Assembly: GCF_000058485.1 (NCBI RefSeq)
Contig: NC_008278.1
Location: 4,644,962-4,708,961, forward strand
DNA length: 64,000 nt
Direction: 5' to 3'
From: Frankia alni ACN14a
Lineage (GTDB): Bacteria; Actinomycetota; Actinomycetes; Frankiales; Frankiaceae
Of the stretch, positions 16,776 to 26,397 are shown piece after piece. The notes under the pieces are model-generated. The model did not search any database and was not told the DNA's origin. It saw only the letters and a program-made list of their open reading frames with translations. How positions within the stretch are numbered: the stretch's first letter is position 1; the number at the start of each line of letters is the position of its first letter. Made by a program: the position numbers and the translations under genes.

Positions 16776-17486
16776 GTGCGACGACAGGTGCAGACGGCTT
16801 CCGCGCGTCCCGGCGGCGCCCGGCGGAACAGGTTCGCCGCCGCGGTCGGCGTCGTCGCCGCGATCCTTCCCGCGCTGCTGCTGGCCCTGGCGGCCCCCGC
16901 CGCGGCGCACTCCAGGCTCGTGGCCACCACGCCGGCCGGGGACAGCGTGGTGGCCACCGCCCCGGGCGAGATCACGTTGACCTTCAACGAGTCCGTCTCG
17001 TCCCGCTACACCCACGTCGCCGTGACCGGCGCCGACGGTGCCAGCGTGATCAACGGGGCCACGATGGTCGAGGGCGCGACGGTCCGCCAACCGCTCATGG
17101 CGCTGGCCGGCGGGCGCTACACGGTCTCCTACCAGGCCGTCTCCGAGGACGGCCATCCCGTCGGGGGGACGTTCACGTTCACCGTCGCCGGACGGGCGAG
17201 CTCCCGGGGCGGCGCCGCCGGCTCCGCGTCGGCGGCCGCAGGCGGCGGGCCCGCCCCCGGCGTCGGCGCGGCCACCGCCACGACCACACCTGGCGCGGGG
17301 ATCGCGGCGGTTCCCGGCGGGTCCGCCTCGACGGCGCCCGCCGCCGACGCGCACGATGGGGGCGGTGGGGACGGTGGGGGTGTCGGCGGGGCCCTCTTCG
17401 TGGTGATCACCGCCGTCGTCGTCCTCGTGGTCGGCGGCCTGCTCGTCTTTCTGATCCTGCGCCGTCGTCAACCCGGAGCGCGCTGA
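16776..17486 (+). CDS. copC: CopC-type periplasmic copper-binding protein with C-terminal membrane anchor
   Basis: A 236-residue exported protein. Residues 18-45 form a signal peptide (AAAVGVVAAILPALLLALAA then cleavage before AHSRLVATTPAG). The mature domain of about 100 residues is a CopC beta barrel: it starts with the N-terminal His that binds Cu(II) (AHS), has GEITLTFNESVSSRYTHV and ends SEDGHPVGGTFTFTV, whose Asp/His complete the site. A Gly/Ala/Ser-rich linker and one membrane helix (ALFVVITAVVVLVVGGLLVF) follow. It stops 2 bases before the CopD-CtaG gene. The pair would take up or deliver copper for cytochrome oxidase. The GTG start at 16776 is tentative; 16788 is an alternative. Confidence 0.87.
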   Translation: MRRQVQTASARPGGARRNRFAAAVGVVAAILPALLLALAAPAAAHSRLVATTPAGDSVVATAPGEITLTFNESVSSRYTHVAVTGADGASVINGATMVEGATVRQPLMALAGGRYTVSYQAVSEDGHPVGGTFTFTVAGRASSRGGAAGSASAAAGGGPAPGVGAATATTTPGAGIAAVPGGSASTAPAADAHDGGGGDGGGVGGALFVVITAVVVLVVGGLLVFLILRRRQPGAR

Positions 17487-17488
17487 CC

Positions 17489-20044
17489 ATGGACATTTCG
17501 GCCTCGACGGGCCCGCCCGCCTCGACCGACGACCCCGTTGCCGCGGAGGTCCGCCCGCCGGGGGACGCCATCGCGGCACCGGCGACGGCCGCGCCGACGG
17601 CTACCCGGCCCGTGGGTGCAGTGCGGCCCGTGGGTGCCGTGCCCCGCGCGCTGCCCGTCGCGGCGCTGGCCGGCTGTGCCGTGCTGGCTCTCGTCGTCGG
17701 CTTCGGCCCGGGTCCGCTCCGGCTTCCCGGGCTGCCCTCGTCAGGCGAGGGCACCTACTGGGCGTTGCCGTTCGCCCGGCTGGTGGGCCGGATCGCCTCG
17801 GTCGCCACGCTCGGCTGGCTGCTCGCCGCCGCGGTCCTGCTTCCGGCCCGGCGCGTCCCCGTGCGCCGCGACCGCGAGCCGTCCAGTGCGGACGATGCGC
17901 CGGCATCGCTCGCCGACGACACTGCCCCGCGCACGGACGACGCGGCCCCGCGCACAGGCGAGGCCGCCCCGCGCACAGGCGAGGCGGCCCCGCGCACAGG
18001 CGAGGCGGCCCCGCGCACCGGCGACGTGGCCACACGCGCGGGGGCGCAGGCGAGGGCTCGCTCGGATGACCGGCCGCCCGCCGGCCTGCCGGAACGCGCG
18101 GCCGGGTCCCGGCAGCGGCCGCTGACGTCGACCGCGCGCCGCTGCGGGCGGTACGCGGCCGATGCCGCGGTCGTGTGGATGATCGCCACACTGGCGGAGC
18201 TGGTGTTCACCCTGTCCGACGTCTCCGCGCAGCCGGCCGGGGACGTGCTCGACCTGCACGCGCTGCGCTCGTTCGTCGCCTCGACCGAGCAGGGGCGCGC
18301 CCTGCTCACCGTCGCCGCGCTCGCCGCCGTGGTGGCGATCGTGGGCCGCACGGTGACGACGACGACCGCGGCCGGCGCGCTGCTCGCCGTCGCCGCCGTC
18401 GGGCTGCTGCCGCCGGTGCTGGCCGGGCACGCCGCCACGTCTGGTGACCACGCGATCGCGGTGGTAGCGCTCGCCGTCCACATCCTCGCCGCGTCGGCGT
18501 GGGCGGGCGGGCTGCTGGGGCTGTTGTCCGCCGTGCGGCTGCCCGCCGGCTCCTTCGGCCCGGCGCTGCGGCGGCACAGCCGGTTCGCCGCCGGTGCGGC
18601 GGCTGCCACCGCGGTCAGCGGGATCGGCGGGGCCGCGCTGCGGCTCGGCGGCCTCGCGCCGCTGTGGGAGACCCGCTACGGCCTGCTCGTCACGCTCAAG
18701 GCGGTGGGCCTGATCACCGCGGTCGCGCTGGGCGGCCTGTTGCGCCGCCGGGTCGTCGACCGGGTCACCACGGCCACGGCAGAGACTGGAACGACGGCGA
18801 ACACGCGAACCGCGGCAGAGACTGGAACCACGGCAGGGGCGGTCGGTCGGTTCGTGCGGCTGGCGGGCGTGGAACTGATCGTGCTGACGGCGACGCTGGG
18901 CCTGGCCGTGGGGCTGTCCCGCACGGCGCCGCCGGTGGACGACGCCCTCGTCCCCGCCGACCCGACCCGGGCGCTGCTCGGCTACCCGATGCCGCCGCCG
19001 GTGTCGGCCGCCCGGCTGGCCGGCGACTGGCGGATCGACTGGGTGTTCCTCAGCGCCTGCGTGCTCGCCGCCGGGCTGTACCTCGCCGGGCTGCTCCGCC
19101 TGCGCGCCCGGGGCATCCGCTGGCCGGTGGGGCGCACCATCGCCTGGCTGTGCGGTCTGGCCGTCGTCGTCTTCGCCACCTCCAGCGGGCTGGGGCGCTA
19201 CGGGCCCGTCCTGCTCAGCGTGCACATGACCCAGCACATGCTGCTGAGCATGTGCGCCCCGATCCCCCTCGTCCTCGGCGCGCCGGTGACACTGGCGCTG
19301 CGGGCGATGCGTCCCGCGCGGGCCCCGCACCGCAGCGGGCCGCGGGAGTGGCTGGTGGCGGTGCTGCACTCGTGGCCGGTGCGGGTGCTGACCCATCCGG
19401 CGTGGGTGACGGCGAACTTCATCGGCAGCCTCTACGTGCTGTACATGACGTCGCTGCTGACCACGCTCATGCACAACCACCTCGGTCACCTCTACATGAA
19501 CGTGCACTTCCTCGCGGTCGGCGTGCTGTTCTTCGAGCTGCTCATCGGGATCGACCCGTTGCCGCGGCGGCTGCCGCACCCTGGGCGGATCATCATGCTG
19601 CTGAGCGCCGTGCCGTTCCACACCTTCCTCGGAATAGCGATCATGAGTGAGTCGTCGCTACTCGCCGCCGACTGGTACGGCCGGCTGGTGCGGCCGTGGG
19701 GCGTCAGCGCGCTCAGCGACCAGCACACCGCCGGCGCCATCGTCTGGGCGTTCGGCGAACTGCCGACGTTCGCCGTGCTCGTCGTGCTTGTCATCCAGTG
19801 GTCGCGGATGGATGACCGGCGCACCCGGGCCCGTGAGCGCCGCATCGCCGCCGCCGGCGACGTCGACGCGGAACTCGACGCGTACAACGCCTACCTCGCC
19901 CGACTCGCCGACGGCCCGACCCGCCGCCGAACCGCCGCGACGGTCAGCCCGGCGGTCAGGATGACGACCACGCCTCCCGCGCCCCGGACCGCCCCGGACG
20001 ACGAGGGTCGCGGCGGACGCCAGGCGACCGGGGGCGGCGGCTGA
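17489..20044 (+). CDS. CopD-CtaG fusion membrane protein (copper import / cytochrome oxidase assembly)
   Basis: An 851-residue polytopic protein with two parts. The N-terminal half has membrane helices and a CopD domain (about 230-480) including LAVHILAASAWAGGLLGLLS with the conserved His, and RYGLLVTLKAVGLI. The C-terminal half (about 520-800) is a CtaG/caa3 assembly domain with MTQHMLLSMCAPIPLVLGAP and HLYMNVHFLAVGVLFFELL, whose His residues should bind copper. A cytoplasmic loop at about 150-185 is a PRTGEAA repeat made of 21-bp DNA units (17946-18030), and another short repeat (AETGTTA) lies near 435. It follows CopC with 2 bases between. The likely role is copper transfer into the oxidase. 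Confidence 0.88.
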   Translation: MDISASTGPPASTDDPVAAEVRPPGDAIAAPATAAPTATRPVGAVRPVGAVPRALPVAALAGCAVLALVVGFGPGPLRLPGLPSSGEGTYWALPFARLVGRIASVATLGWLLAAAVLLPARRVPVRRDREPSSADDAPASLADDTAPRTDDAAPRTGEAAPRTGEAAPRTGEAAPRTGDVATRAGAQARARSDDRPPAGLPERAAGSRQRPLTSTARRCGRYAADAAVVWMIATLAELVFTLSDVSAQPAGDVLDLHALRSFVASTEQGRALLTVAALAAVVAIVGRTVTTTTAAGALLAVAAVGLLPPVLAGHAATSGDHAIAVVALAVHILAASAWAGGLLGLLSAVRLPAGSFGPALRRHSRFAAGAAAATAVSGIGGAALRLGGLAPLWETRYGLLVTLKAVGLITAVALGGLLRRRVVDRVTTATAETGTTANTRTAAETGTTAGAVGRFVRLAGVELIVLTATLGLAVGLSRTAPPVDDALVPADPTRALLGYPMPPPVSAARLAGDWRIDWVFLSACVLAAGLYLAGLLRLRARGIRWPVGRTIAWLCGLAVVVFATSSGLGRYGPVLLSVHMTQHMLLSMCAPIPLVLGAPVTLALRAMRPARAPHRSGPREWLVAVLHSWPVRVLTHPAWVTANFIGSLYVLYMTSLLTTLMHNHLGHLYMNVHFLAVGVLFFELLIGIDPLPRRLPHPGRIIMLLSAVPFHTFLGIAIMSESSLLAADWYGRLVRPWGVSALSDQHTAGAIVWAFGELPTFAVLVVLVIQWSRMDDRRTRARERRIAAAGDVDAELDAYNAYLARLADGPTRRRTAATVSPAVRMTTTPPAPRTAPDDEGRGGRQATGGGG

Positions 20045-20486
20045 CGGCACCCGCAGCCGGGTTCTCGGTGGGCTCCCGGCGGGTTCTCGCTGCGCGCCGT
20101 GCCCGGGGAGACATTCGTCGCCACCCGTCGCCCCCGCATCCGCCTTTCGCCGAGAGTGGCGCGAGCCGAGGGCATGGACGCGTAACCGTGAACGAAATAG
20201 CCCAGCGCCGGTTCCCGCCGTATTGGCAGTGCATTGTCCCCGCAAATCCCGGTCCGCGGCCGGCCACCAGCGGAATGTCGGCACGGCTGGGCGACCCGTC
20301 GAATTGCGGTACGCCCGCCCTCGTCACGACCCCCGGAAAAGCCCTCGACAACGGGTCCGGACGTGGCGTCCTCGCCGTCGACACCGCGGGAGAAGAAATT
20401 TCTCGTTACGATCTCCGAGACGGCCGGTAATCCGCCGCCGATCCGCAGACGCCGTCGCGCGGCGGCCGCGACGGAGGAGCAGTGAC
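20045..20486. other. intergenic region between copD-ctaG and nhaA
   Basis: 442 bases with no supported gene. The stretch 20180-20430 is less GC-rich than the flanks and probably contains the nhaA promoter. Long frames that run through it are upstream extensions of the nhaA frame without starts or coding character. Confidence 0.5.
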
Positions 20487-21947
20487 GTGTCGCAACCGCC
20501 CCCTGAACCGGGCCCGGTCCGCCGCCGAACTGTACGCAGGCGGGCCATTGTCCCAGGGCAGGGACGGGGCCCGGGCCGGTGGTCGCAACGGCTGCCCCGC
20601 GGCGCCCGAGGGGCAGATCGCGACGGGTTCGCCGCTTTTCTGCGGGCGGAGACCACCGGCGGGCTGCTCCTGCTCGCCGCGACGGTGGCCGCCCTGGTCT
20701 GGGCGAACACCGCCCCCGGCACCTACCACACGGTCTGGTCCACCCCGGCCGGCCTCGGACCGTCCTGGCTACACCTCGCCGACATGCACCTCACCGACTG
20801 GGTCGCCGACGCCCTGCTCGCCGTGTTCTTCTTCACCGTCGGCCTCGAACTCAAACGCGAACTCACCCTCGGCACCCTCGCCGACCGCCGCAGCGCCGCA
20901 CTCCCCGTCGCCGCCGCCGCCGGCGGCATGCTCGCCCCCGCCCTGCTCTGCCTCGCCCTCACCCACCACACCCCCGGCGCCGGACACGCCTGGGCCATCC
21001 CCGTCGCCACCGACATCGCCTTCGCCCTCGGCGTGCTCTCCCTCGCCGGCCCCCGAGTCCCGCCGGGGCTACGCACCGTCCTGCTCGGCCTCGCCGTCGC
21101 CGACGACCTCGGCGGCATCCTGCTCATCGCCCTCGGCCTCAACCACGGCATCAACCCCGCCTGGCTCGCCACCGCCACCACCCTGCTCGCCACCACCGCC
21201 CTCGCCCACCACCGCCGCTGGACCTCCCCGCTACTGCACCTCCCCCTCGCCGCCGCCGTCTGGATCAGCCTGCACGCCGCCGGCATCCACCCCACCGTCG
21301 CCGGCGTCGCCCTCGGCCTGCTCGTGCGCGTCCACCCCGACCCCGACGAACCCGAAGCACCCGCCACCCGCCTCGAACGCCACCTCGGCCCGATCAACGC
21401 CGCCGTGATCCTCCCCGCGTTCGCCCTGTCCGCCACCGGGGTCTCCCTCACCCCGCACGCCCTGCTCCACGTCGCCACCGACCCGATCAGCCGAGGCGTC
21501 GCCGTCGGCCTGCTCGCCGGCAAACTCCTCGGCGTCCCCGCCGGCGCCTGGCTCGCCGTCCGCCTCCACCTCGCCCGCCTCCCCGACGGCGTCCGCTGGC
21601 GCCACCTGGTCCCCCTCGGCCTACTCGCCGGCATCGGCTACACCGTCAGCCTCCTCATCACCCGCCTCGCCCTGCCCGACCCCACCGCGGTCGACGGCGC
21701 CTCCACCGCCATCCTCACCGCCTCCGTCGCAGCCAGCGCCCTCGCCCTCACCGCCCTGCGCAGCCCGCTCGCCACCGTCGGCGCCCCGGCCACCCGCGGA
21801 TCGAGCAGGCCAGCCACGCAGGTCGGCGGCGTGGCCGGACCGATCCCGCAGACCCGGCGGGAGTCCGACGGCGGCCCGACCGGCGGGCAGGAGCCGCCCC
21901 CGGCGCGGGTCAGGCGCGCCCCCCCGGCGTCCCCCCACCCGCGGTGA
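20487..21947 (+). CDS. nhaA: Na+/H+ antiporter NhaA
   Basis: A 486-residue antiporter that exchanges internal Na+ or Li+ for external H+. Twelve membrane helices are evident. The functional Asp residues are present in ATDIAFALGVLSL (E. coli D133) and VADDLGGILLIAL (E. coli D163/D164), and AVFFFTVGLELKREL is the usual helix II-III signature. The GTG at 20487 follows GGAGGAG. The first 60 residues and the last 50 are polar extensions. From about 20780 to 21780 the coding strand is strikingly C-rich, with CTC/GCC/ACC chosen almost always, unlike its neighbours. The last 38 bases overlap the convergent ATPase gene. Confidence 0.92.
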   Translation: MSQPPPEPGPVRRRTVRRRAIVPGQGRGPGRWSQRLPRGARGADRDGFAAFLRAETTGGLLLLAATVAALVWANTAPGTYHTVWSTPAGLGPSWLHLADMHLTDWVADALLAVFFFTVGLELKRELTLGTLADRRSAALPVAAAAGGMLAPALLCLALTHHTPGAGHAWAIPVATDIAFALGVLSLAGPRVPPGLRTVLLGLAVADDLGGILLIALGLNHGINPAWLATATTLLATTALAHHRRWTSPLLHLPLAAAVWISLHAAGIHPTVAGVALGLLVRVHPDPDEPEAPATRLERHLGPINAAVILPAFALSATGVSLTPHALLHVATDPISRGVAVGLLAGKLLGVPAGAWLAVRLHLARLPDGVRWRHLVPLGLLAGIGYTVSLLITRLALPDPTAVDGASTAILTASVAASALALTALRSPLATVGAPATRGSSRPATQVGGVAGPIPQTRRESDGGPTGGQEPPPARVRRAPPASPHPR

Positions 21948-24741
21948 CCTCATCCCGCGCGTCGGGTGTGTCGCCGGTGCCCGGCCCGGCGCTCGGCGCG
22001 GCGGGCCCGGCACCGGGTGCCGACAGCGCCGACAGCGCCGGCGGGGCCGATGGCGCCGGCAGGGTCCGCACGTTGCTCTGCGTCACCGAGGGGCGACGCG
22101 CCGCGGCGAGTTCGCCGCGCGACGCCGCGGCGGACAGGTGCCGGCGGGTCAGCAGCCAGACGAGTTCGAGCAGGACCCCCGCGCCCGCGGCGATGCCCGC
22201 ACCGGTCCACGGGCCGGTCGTTCCCACCAGCGACAGCTGGAAGAACTCCTGGCCGAACGGGATCACCAGGACCAGCACGAAGGCGACCGCCATGGTCAGG
22301 ACCAGGGCGATCCGCCACCACGTGTAGGGGCGGGCGACGATCGCCAGCGCCCACAGCGCGACGAGGAACAGCGTCAGGGTCGCCATCGACGTCTCAGCGT
22401 TCAGATCGTCGTAGATCGACCGCGCCACCAGGTAGGACGCCATGGTCGCCGCCGCGGCGAGGATCCCGGCAGGCAGCGCGAAGCGCAGCACCCGGCCGAC
22501 GAAGTCCGGGCGGGCCCGCTCGGCGTTCGGGGCGAGCGCGAGGAAGAACGCCGGGATGCCGATCGTCAGCGAGCCGAGCAGGGTGAGATGCCGCGGCAGG
22601 AACGGGTAGGGCACCCGGGTGACGACGACGAGGAGGGCGAGCAGAACCGAATAGACGGTCTTCGTCAGGAACAGGTTCGCGACCCGTTCGATGTTGCCGA
22701 TGACGCGGCGTCCCTCGGCGACGACGGACGGCAACGTCGCGAAGCTGTTGTCGAGCAGGACGATCTGCGCGACGCCGCGGGCCGCCTGGCTGCCCGAACC
22801 CATCGCGACGCCGATGTCGGCGTCCTTGAGGGCGAGAACGTCGTTGACGCCGTCGCCGGTCATCGCGACCGTGTGCCCGCGCGACTGCAACGCGGCGACC
22901 ATCGCCCGCTTCTGCTGCGGGGTCACCCGTCCGAAGATCGAATGGGTCTCCAGGGCGTCGGCGAGGCCGGCGGGATCGGTCGGCAGCGTTCTCGCGTCCA
23001 CCGGCGCGTCGGCGCCGGGCAGGCCCAGGGAACGGGCGACCGCGCCGACGGACAGCGCGTTGTCCCCGGAGATCACCTTCGCCGCGACGTTCTGCTCGGC
23101 GAAGTAGCGCAGCGTGTCCGGCGCGTCGGCCCGCAGCCGCTGGGCGATGACGACGATCGCGACCGGCACGACGGCCGCCGGGACACCCGCCGGGTCGGCA
23201 AGCGCGCCGTCGAGCGCAGCGGTGAACCGACCGAGCAGCAGTACCCGCAGGCCGCGCGCCCCGTGGCCGTCGACCTCGGTGAGCACCGGATGACCGGCGG
23301 GCAGCAGCACGTCCGGCGCGCCGAGCAGCCAGGTGGCGACGCCGCCGGCCGGGTCAACCAGGGTGGCACCGCTCCACTTGCGGGCCGAGGAGAACGGGGC
23401 GTCCGCGCGCACCGTCCAGCCCGCCGGCGCCGGGTAGGCGTCGATGATGGCCTGCATGCTGGGGTTCGGCCGGGTGTCGGCGGCGCCGAGCGCGCCGAGC
23501 ACCCGGCGGGCCGCCTCCGCCGCGGGGCTGCCGTCGGCGTCAGTAGCCGCGGTCGCACCGGCAGCCACAGTCGCACCGGTAGCCACGGTCGCACCGGTAG
23601 CCGCGGTCGCACCGGTAGCCGCGGTCGCATCGACGATGCGTAGCTCGGCGACGTCCATCGCCGCCTCGGTCAGGGTGCCGGTCTTGTCGAGGCAGACGAC
23701 GTCGACGCGGGCCAGCCCCTCGATCGCCGGCAGTTCCTGAACGAGACACTGGCGGCGCCCCAGCCGTACCACCCCGACGGCGAAGGCCACCGACGTGAGC
23801 AGCACGAGCCCCTCGGGCACCATCGGCACCAGGCCCGCGACCATCCGGCGGATCGCCTCGGGCAGGTCGTCGTCGTTGACGAGGATCTGGCTGATGATCA
23901 GTGCGACGCCGGTCGGAATGATCATCCAGGTGACGACCCGCAGGATCGTGCTGACGCCGGCGCGCAGCTCGGAGTGCACCAGGGTGAACCGGCTGGCCTC
24001 CTCCGCGAGCTGCGCGGCGTAGGCCTCGCGGCCCACCCGGGTCGCCCGGAAGGCTCCCCCGCCCGCGACCACGAAGCTGCCGGACATCACCTGGTCACCC
24101 GGCTGCTTGTGCACCGGGTCGGCCTCTCCGGTGAGCAGCGACTCGTCGACCTCCAGGTGCTCGGCCTCGACGACGACGCCGTCGACGCCGATCCGGTCGC
24201 CCGGCCCGAGCTCGATGACGTCGTCAAGGACGATCTCGGCCACGGCGAGCGGCGCCGCGACCCCGTCGCGGCGCACCACCGGCCGGGACTCCCCGACCAC
24301 CGCCAGGCGGTCCAGGGTGCGCTTCGCGCGCAGCTCCTGGAACAACCCCACCAGGGTGTTCGCGACGATCACGCCGCCGAACAGGGCGTCCTGCAACGGG
24401 CCGACGACCAGCACGAACGCCAGCAGGACGCCGATGATCGCGTTGATCCGGGTGAACACGTTGGCGCGGACGATCTGCCCGAGGGTCCGGCTGGAGCGCA
24501 GCGGCACGTCGTTGACGTGGCCGTCGGCGATCCGCTCGGCGACCTCGGCCGCGGTCAGCCCGGCGGCGGCCGCGACGGCCGCCACGGATCCGACCTCCCC
24601 GCCCGACGCGTCCTCACGGCCCGACGCACCTTCACGGCCCGACGCGTCCTCACGGCCCGACGCGTCCTCGCCGGTCGCCGTGTCCGGGTCGTCGTGCCGC
24701 CCCGGAGACGGCCGCGCTCCCGCGACCCCTGGCCGATTCAT
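21910..24741 (-). CDS. P-type cation-transporting ATPase (CtpE-like)
   Basis: A 943-residue P-type ATPase. Key motifs: LLTGEAD near residue 200 in the actuator domain, PMVPEGLVLLTS in helix 4, the phosphorylation site CLDKTGTLTEA near 350, and the hinge TGDGVNDVLALKDAD near 630. The PEGL motif and overall order match mycobacterial CtpE, shown to transport Ca2+ in M. smegmatis; the ion here is inferred. The ATG at 24739-24741 has GGAGG five bases upstream. The first 75 residues contain a REDASG repeat (18-bp DNA units at 24596-24668), and a TGATAA-type Ala/Thr/Gly repeat (DNA 23557-23640) is inserted after the phosphorylation site. The C-terminal tail overlaps nhaA. Confidence 0.88.
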   Translation of the reverse strand: MNRPGVAGARPSPGRHDDPDTATGEDASGREDASGREGASGREDASGGEVGSVAAVAAAAGLTAAEVAERIADGHVNDVPLRSSRTLGQIVRANVFTRINAIIGVLLAFVLVVGPLQDALFGGVIVANTLVGLFQELRAKRTLDRLAVVGESRPVVRRDGVAAPLAVAEIVLDDVIELGPGDRIGVDGVVVEAEHLEVDESLLTGEADPVHKQPGDQVMSGSFVVAGGGAFRATRVGREAYAAQLAEEASRFTLVHSELRAGVSTILRVVTWMIIPTGVALIISQILVNDDDLPEAIRRMVAGLVPMVPEGLVLLTSVAFAVGVVRLGRRQCLVQELPAIEGLARVDVVCLDKTGTLTEAAMDVAELRIVDATAATGATAATGATVATGATVAAGATAATDADGSPAAEAARRVLGALGAADTRPNPSMQAIIDAYPAPAGWTVRADAPFSSARKWSGATLVDPAGGVATWLLGAPDVLLPAGHPVLTEVDGHGARGLRVLLLGRFTAALDGALADPAGVPAAVVPVAIVVIAQRLRADAPDTLRYFAEQNVAAKVISGDNALSVGAVARSLGLPGADAPVDARTLPTDPAGLADALETHSIFGRVTPQQKRAMVAALQSRGHTVAMTGDGVNDVLALKDADIGVAMGSGSQAARGVAQIVLLDNSFATLPSVVAEGRRVIGNIERVANLFLTKTVYSVLLALLVVVTRVPYPFLPRHLTLLGSLTIGIPAFFLALAPNAERARPDFVGRVLRFALPAGILAAAATMASYLVARSIYDDLNAETSMATLTLFLVALWALAIVARPYTWWRIALVLTMAVAFVLVLVIPFGQEFFQLSLVGTTGPWTGAGIAAGAGVLLELVWLLTRRHLSAAASRGELAAARRPSVTQSNVRTLPAPSAPPALSALSAPGAGPAAPSAGPGTGDTPDARDEVTAGGGTPGGRA

Positions 24742-25029
24742 GGCGTCCTCCACGCTCCGTCGCGGCCGCCGCCAGGAGCTCGGCGGCGGCGTCGGGCATC
24801 GCCTGCTGGGCCCGGTCCGGCGGACGGCCGGCGCGCGCACCACGGATCCATGCGCGTGCCCGGGGACGGCCACGTCCCGGCATGCCGCGTCCCCTCGGCG
24901 CCGTGTTCCCCGTCACCGCGCCGAGCAGGTACCCCGCACCCCCGCCCACCGCGCGTCGCGTTCCGTACGCCGCATGGGCCGCGAGCCCACCGTAGTTGAC
25001 GCGACCCCGGCGGGTCCGGCAGCGGGTCG

Positions 25030-25923
25030 TCAGTCGGCCGCGGCACCCGCGTCCGCGCTGATCGCGCCGCCGGCGAGCAACGCCAGCAACAGCAGCCCCA
25101 GCGCGACCCGGTACAGCACGAACGGCGCGAAACTGCGGGTCGAGATGTAGCGCAGGAACCAGGCGATGGCCGCGTAGCCGGTGGCGAACGCCACGACCGT
25201 GGCGACGATCGTCGGTCCCCAGGACACCTCTTCGCCGTCCCCGCCTTCGCGGTCCCCGCCGATCGACTTCAGCTCGAACACGCCGGAGGCCAGCACCGCG
25301 GGCATCGCCAGCAGGAACGAGTAGCGCGCGGCCGCCTCCCGGGTGTAGCCGAGCAACAGCCCGCCGCTGATCGTCGCCCCCGACCGGGACACGCCCGGGA
25401 TCAGCGCGGCCGACTGCGCCAGCCCGTAGAGCAGGCCGTCGCGCACCGACAGGTCGCGCAGGGTCTTGCGCGGCCGCGGCAGCGAGTGCCGCCCGCGCGG
25501 GCGCCCCTTCGAGGCGTACCAGTCCGCGCCCCCGAGGATGAGACCGAGCACGATCAGCGTCGTCGCGATCAGGCGCAGGTCGCGAAACGGGCCCTCGATG
25601 GCGTCCTGCAACGTGACACCGAGCAGACCGATCGGGATCGTGCCGAGGAGGACCAGCCAGCCGACGCGGGCGTCGGTGTCCTTACGCATCTCGCGGCGGG
25701 TCCACGACAGCGCCCAGGCCCGCACGATCCGCGCGATGTCCCTCCGGAAGTAGATCAGCACCGCGGTCTCGGTGCCGATCTGGGTGACCGCGGTGAACGC
25801 GGCGCCGGGATCGTCCCAGCCGGCCAGCGCGGCGGTGATCCGCAGGTGGGCGCTGGAGGAGACGGGAAGGAACTCGGTCAGGCCCTGGACGAGCCCGAGG
25901 ACCGTGCCCTCGAAGTAGTTCAC
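25030..25923 (-). CDS. uppP: undecaprenyl-diphosphate phosphatase
   Basis: A 297-residue membrane phosphatase (BacA family) that recycles undecaprenyl diphosphate to the monophosphate carrier for peptidoglycan and other wall polymers. Both signature segments are present: GLTEFLPVSSSAHLRI near the N terminus with the catalytic Glu, and LIPGVSRSGATISGGLLLG with the catalytic Arg/Ser. About eight membrane segments are visible. I chose GTG at 25921-25923, which gives the normal N terminus (NYFEGTVLGLVQGL); no strong ribosome site is seen there. A cytoplasmic loop with Arg/Lys (SKGRPRGRHSLPRPRKTLR) is typical. It is not in an operon with its neighbours. Confidence 0.93.
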   Translation of the reverse strand: MNYFEGTVLGLVQGLTEFLPVSSSAHLRITAALAGWDDPGAAFTAVTQIGTETAVLIYFRRDIARIVRAWALSWTRREMRKDTDARVGWLVLLGTIPIGLLGVTLQDAIEGPFRDLRLIATTLIVLGLILGGADWYASKGRPRGRHSLPRPRKTLRDLSVRDGLLYGLAQSAALIPGVSRSGATISGGLLLGYTREAAARYSFLLAMPAVLASGVFELKSIGGDREGGDGEEVSWGPTIVATVVAFATGYAAIAWFLRYISTRSFAPFVLYRVALGLLLLALLAGGAISADAGAAAD

Positions 25924-26397
25924 GGGCGCCGACCGGAGCCCGCGGGCCCCCTGCGCCCACCGCACCCGGGCTGTCCGCCGGGCCAGGACTGCCCGGCGGA
26001 CCACAGCTGCCTGCCGGGGCGGGGCCACGTGCCGGCCGGCGGGTCACCCGCCCGCCGGGTCCGGTCTGGTCGCGTCATCCGTCTGCACCCCTCCACGTGC
26101 CTCACGCTAGCGGAGCGCGAAGCACACTCTCAGGGCGGGCAGCACGGCCACATCGCCGCCCGCGGCCGCGGCGACGCGCCCGGATCGCCGGCATCGTGCC
26201 TGGTAGGGTGCGTGGCACCTCGTCGTCCGGTTTCCGACCATCGTGGCTGGTATGGGCGGCGGTCGTCGATGCGTTCGCCGCGCGTCGGCGGCTCGGGCGG
26301 TCGCCGCGACGGCGTCCACGCCCGAGCCGGACGTTGCCGGGCCTCGTCACCCCGCCGGATTCGCGCCCGCTGCGCGCTGTGGCCCGCGGACGCATCC
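25924..26397. other. intergenic region, divergent promoters
   Basis: 474 bases between the divergent uppP and MFS genes. No supported gene. Several short frames on both strands are Arg/Pro-rich and look like noise. The region must hold both promoters but no convincing -35/-10 pair or operator could be fixed. Confidence 0.5.

Noticed and set aside
20579-22327. 582-codon plus-strand Arg/Pro frame over nhaA
   Set aside because: Out-of-frame reading of C-rich nhaA DNA; no protein-like composition.
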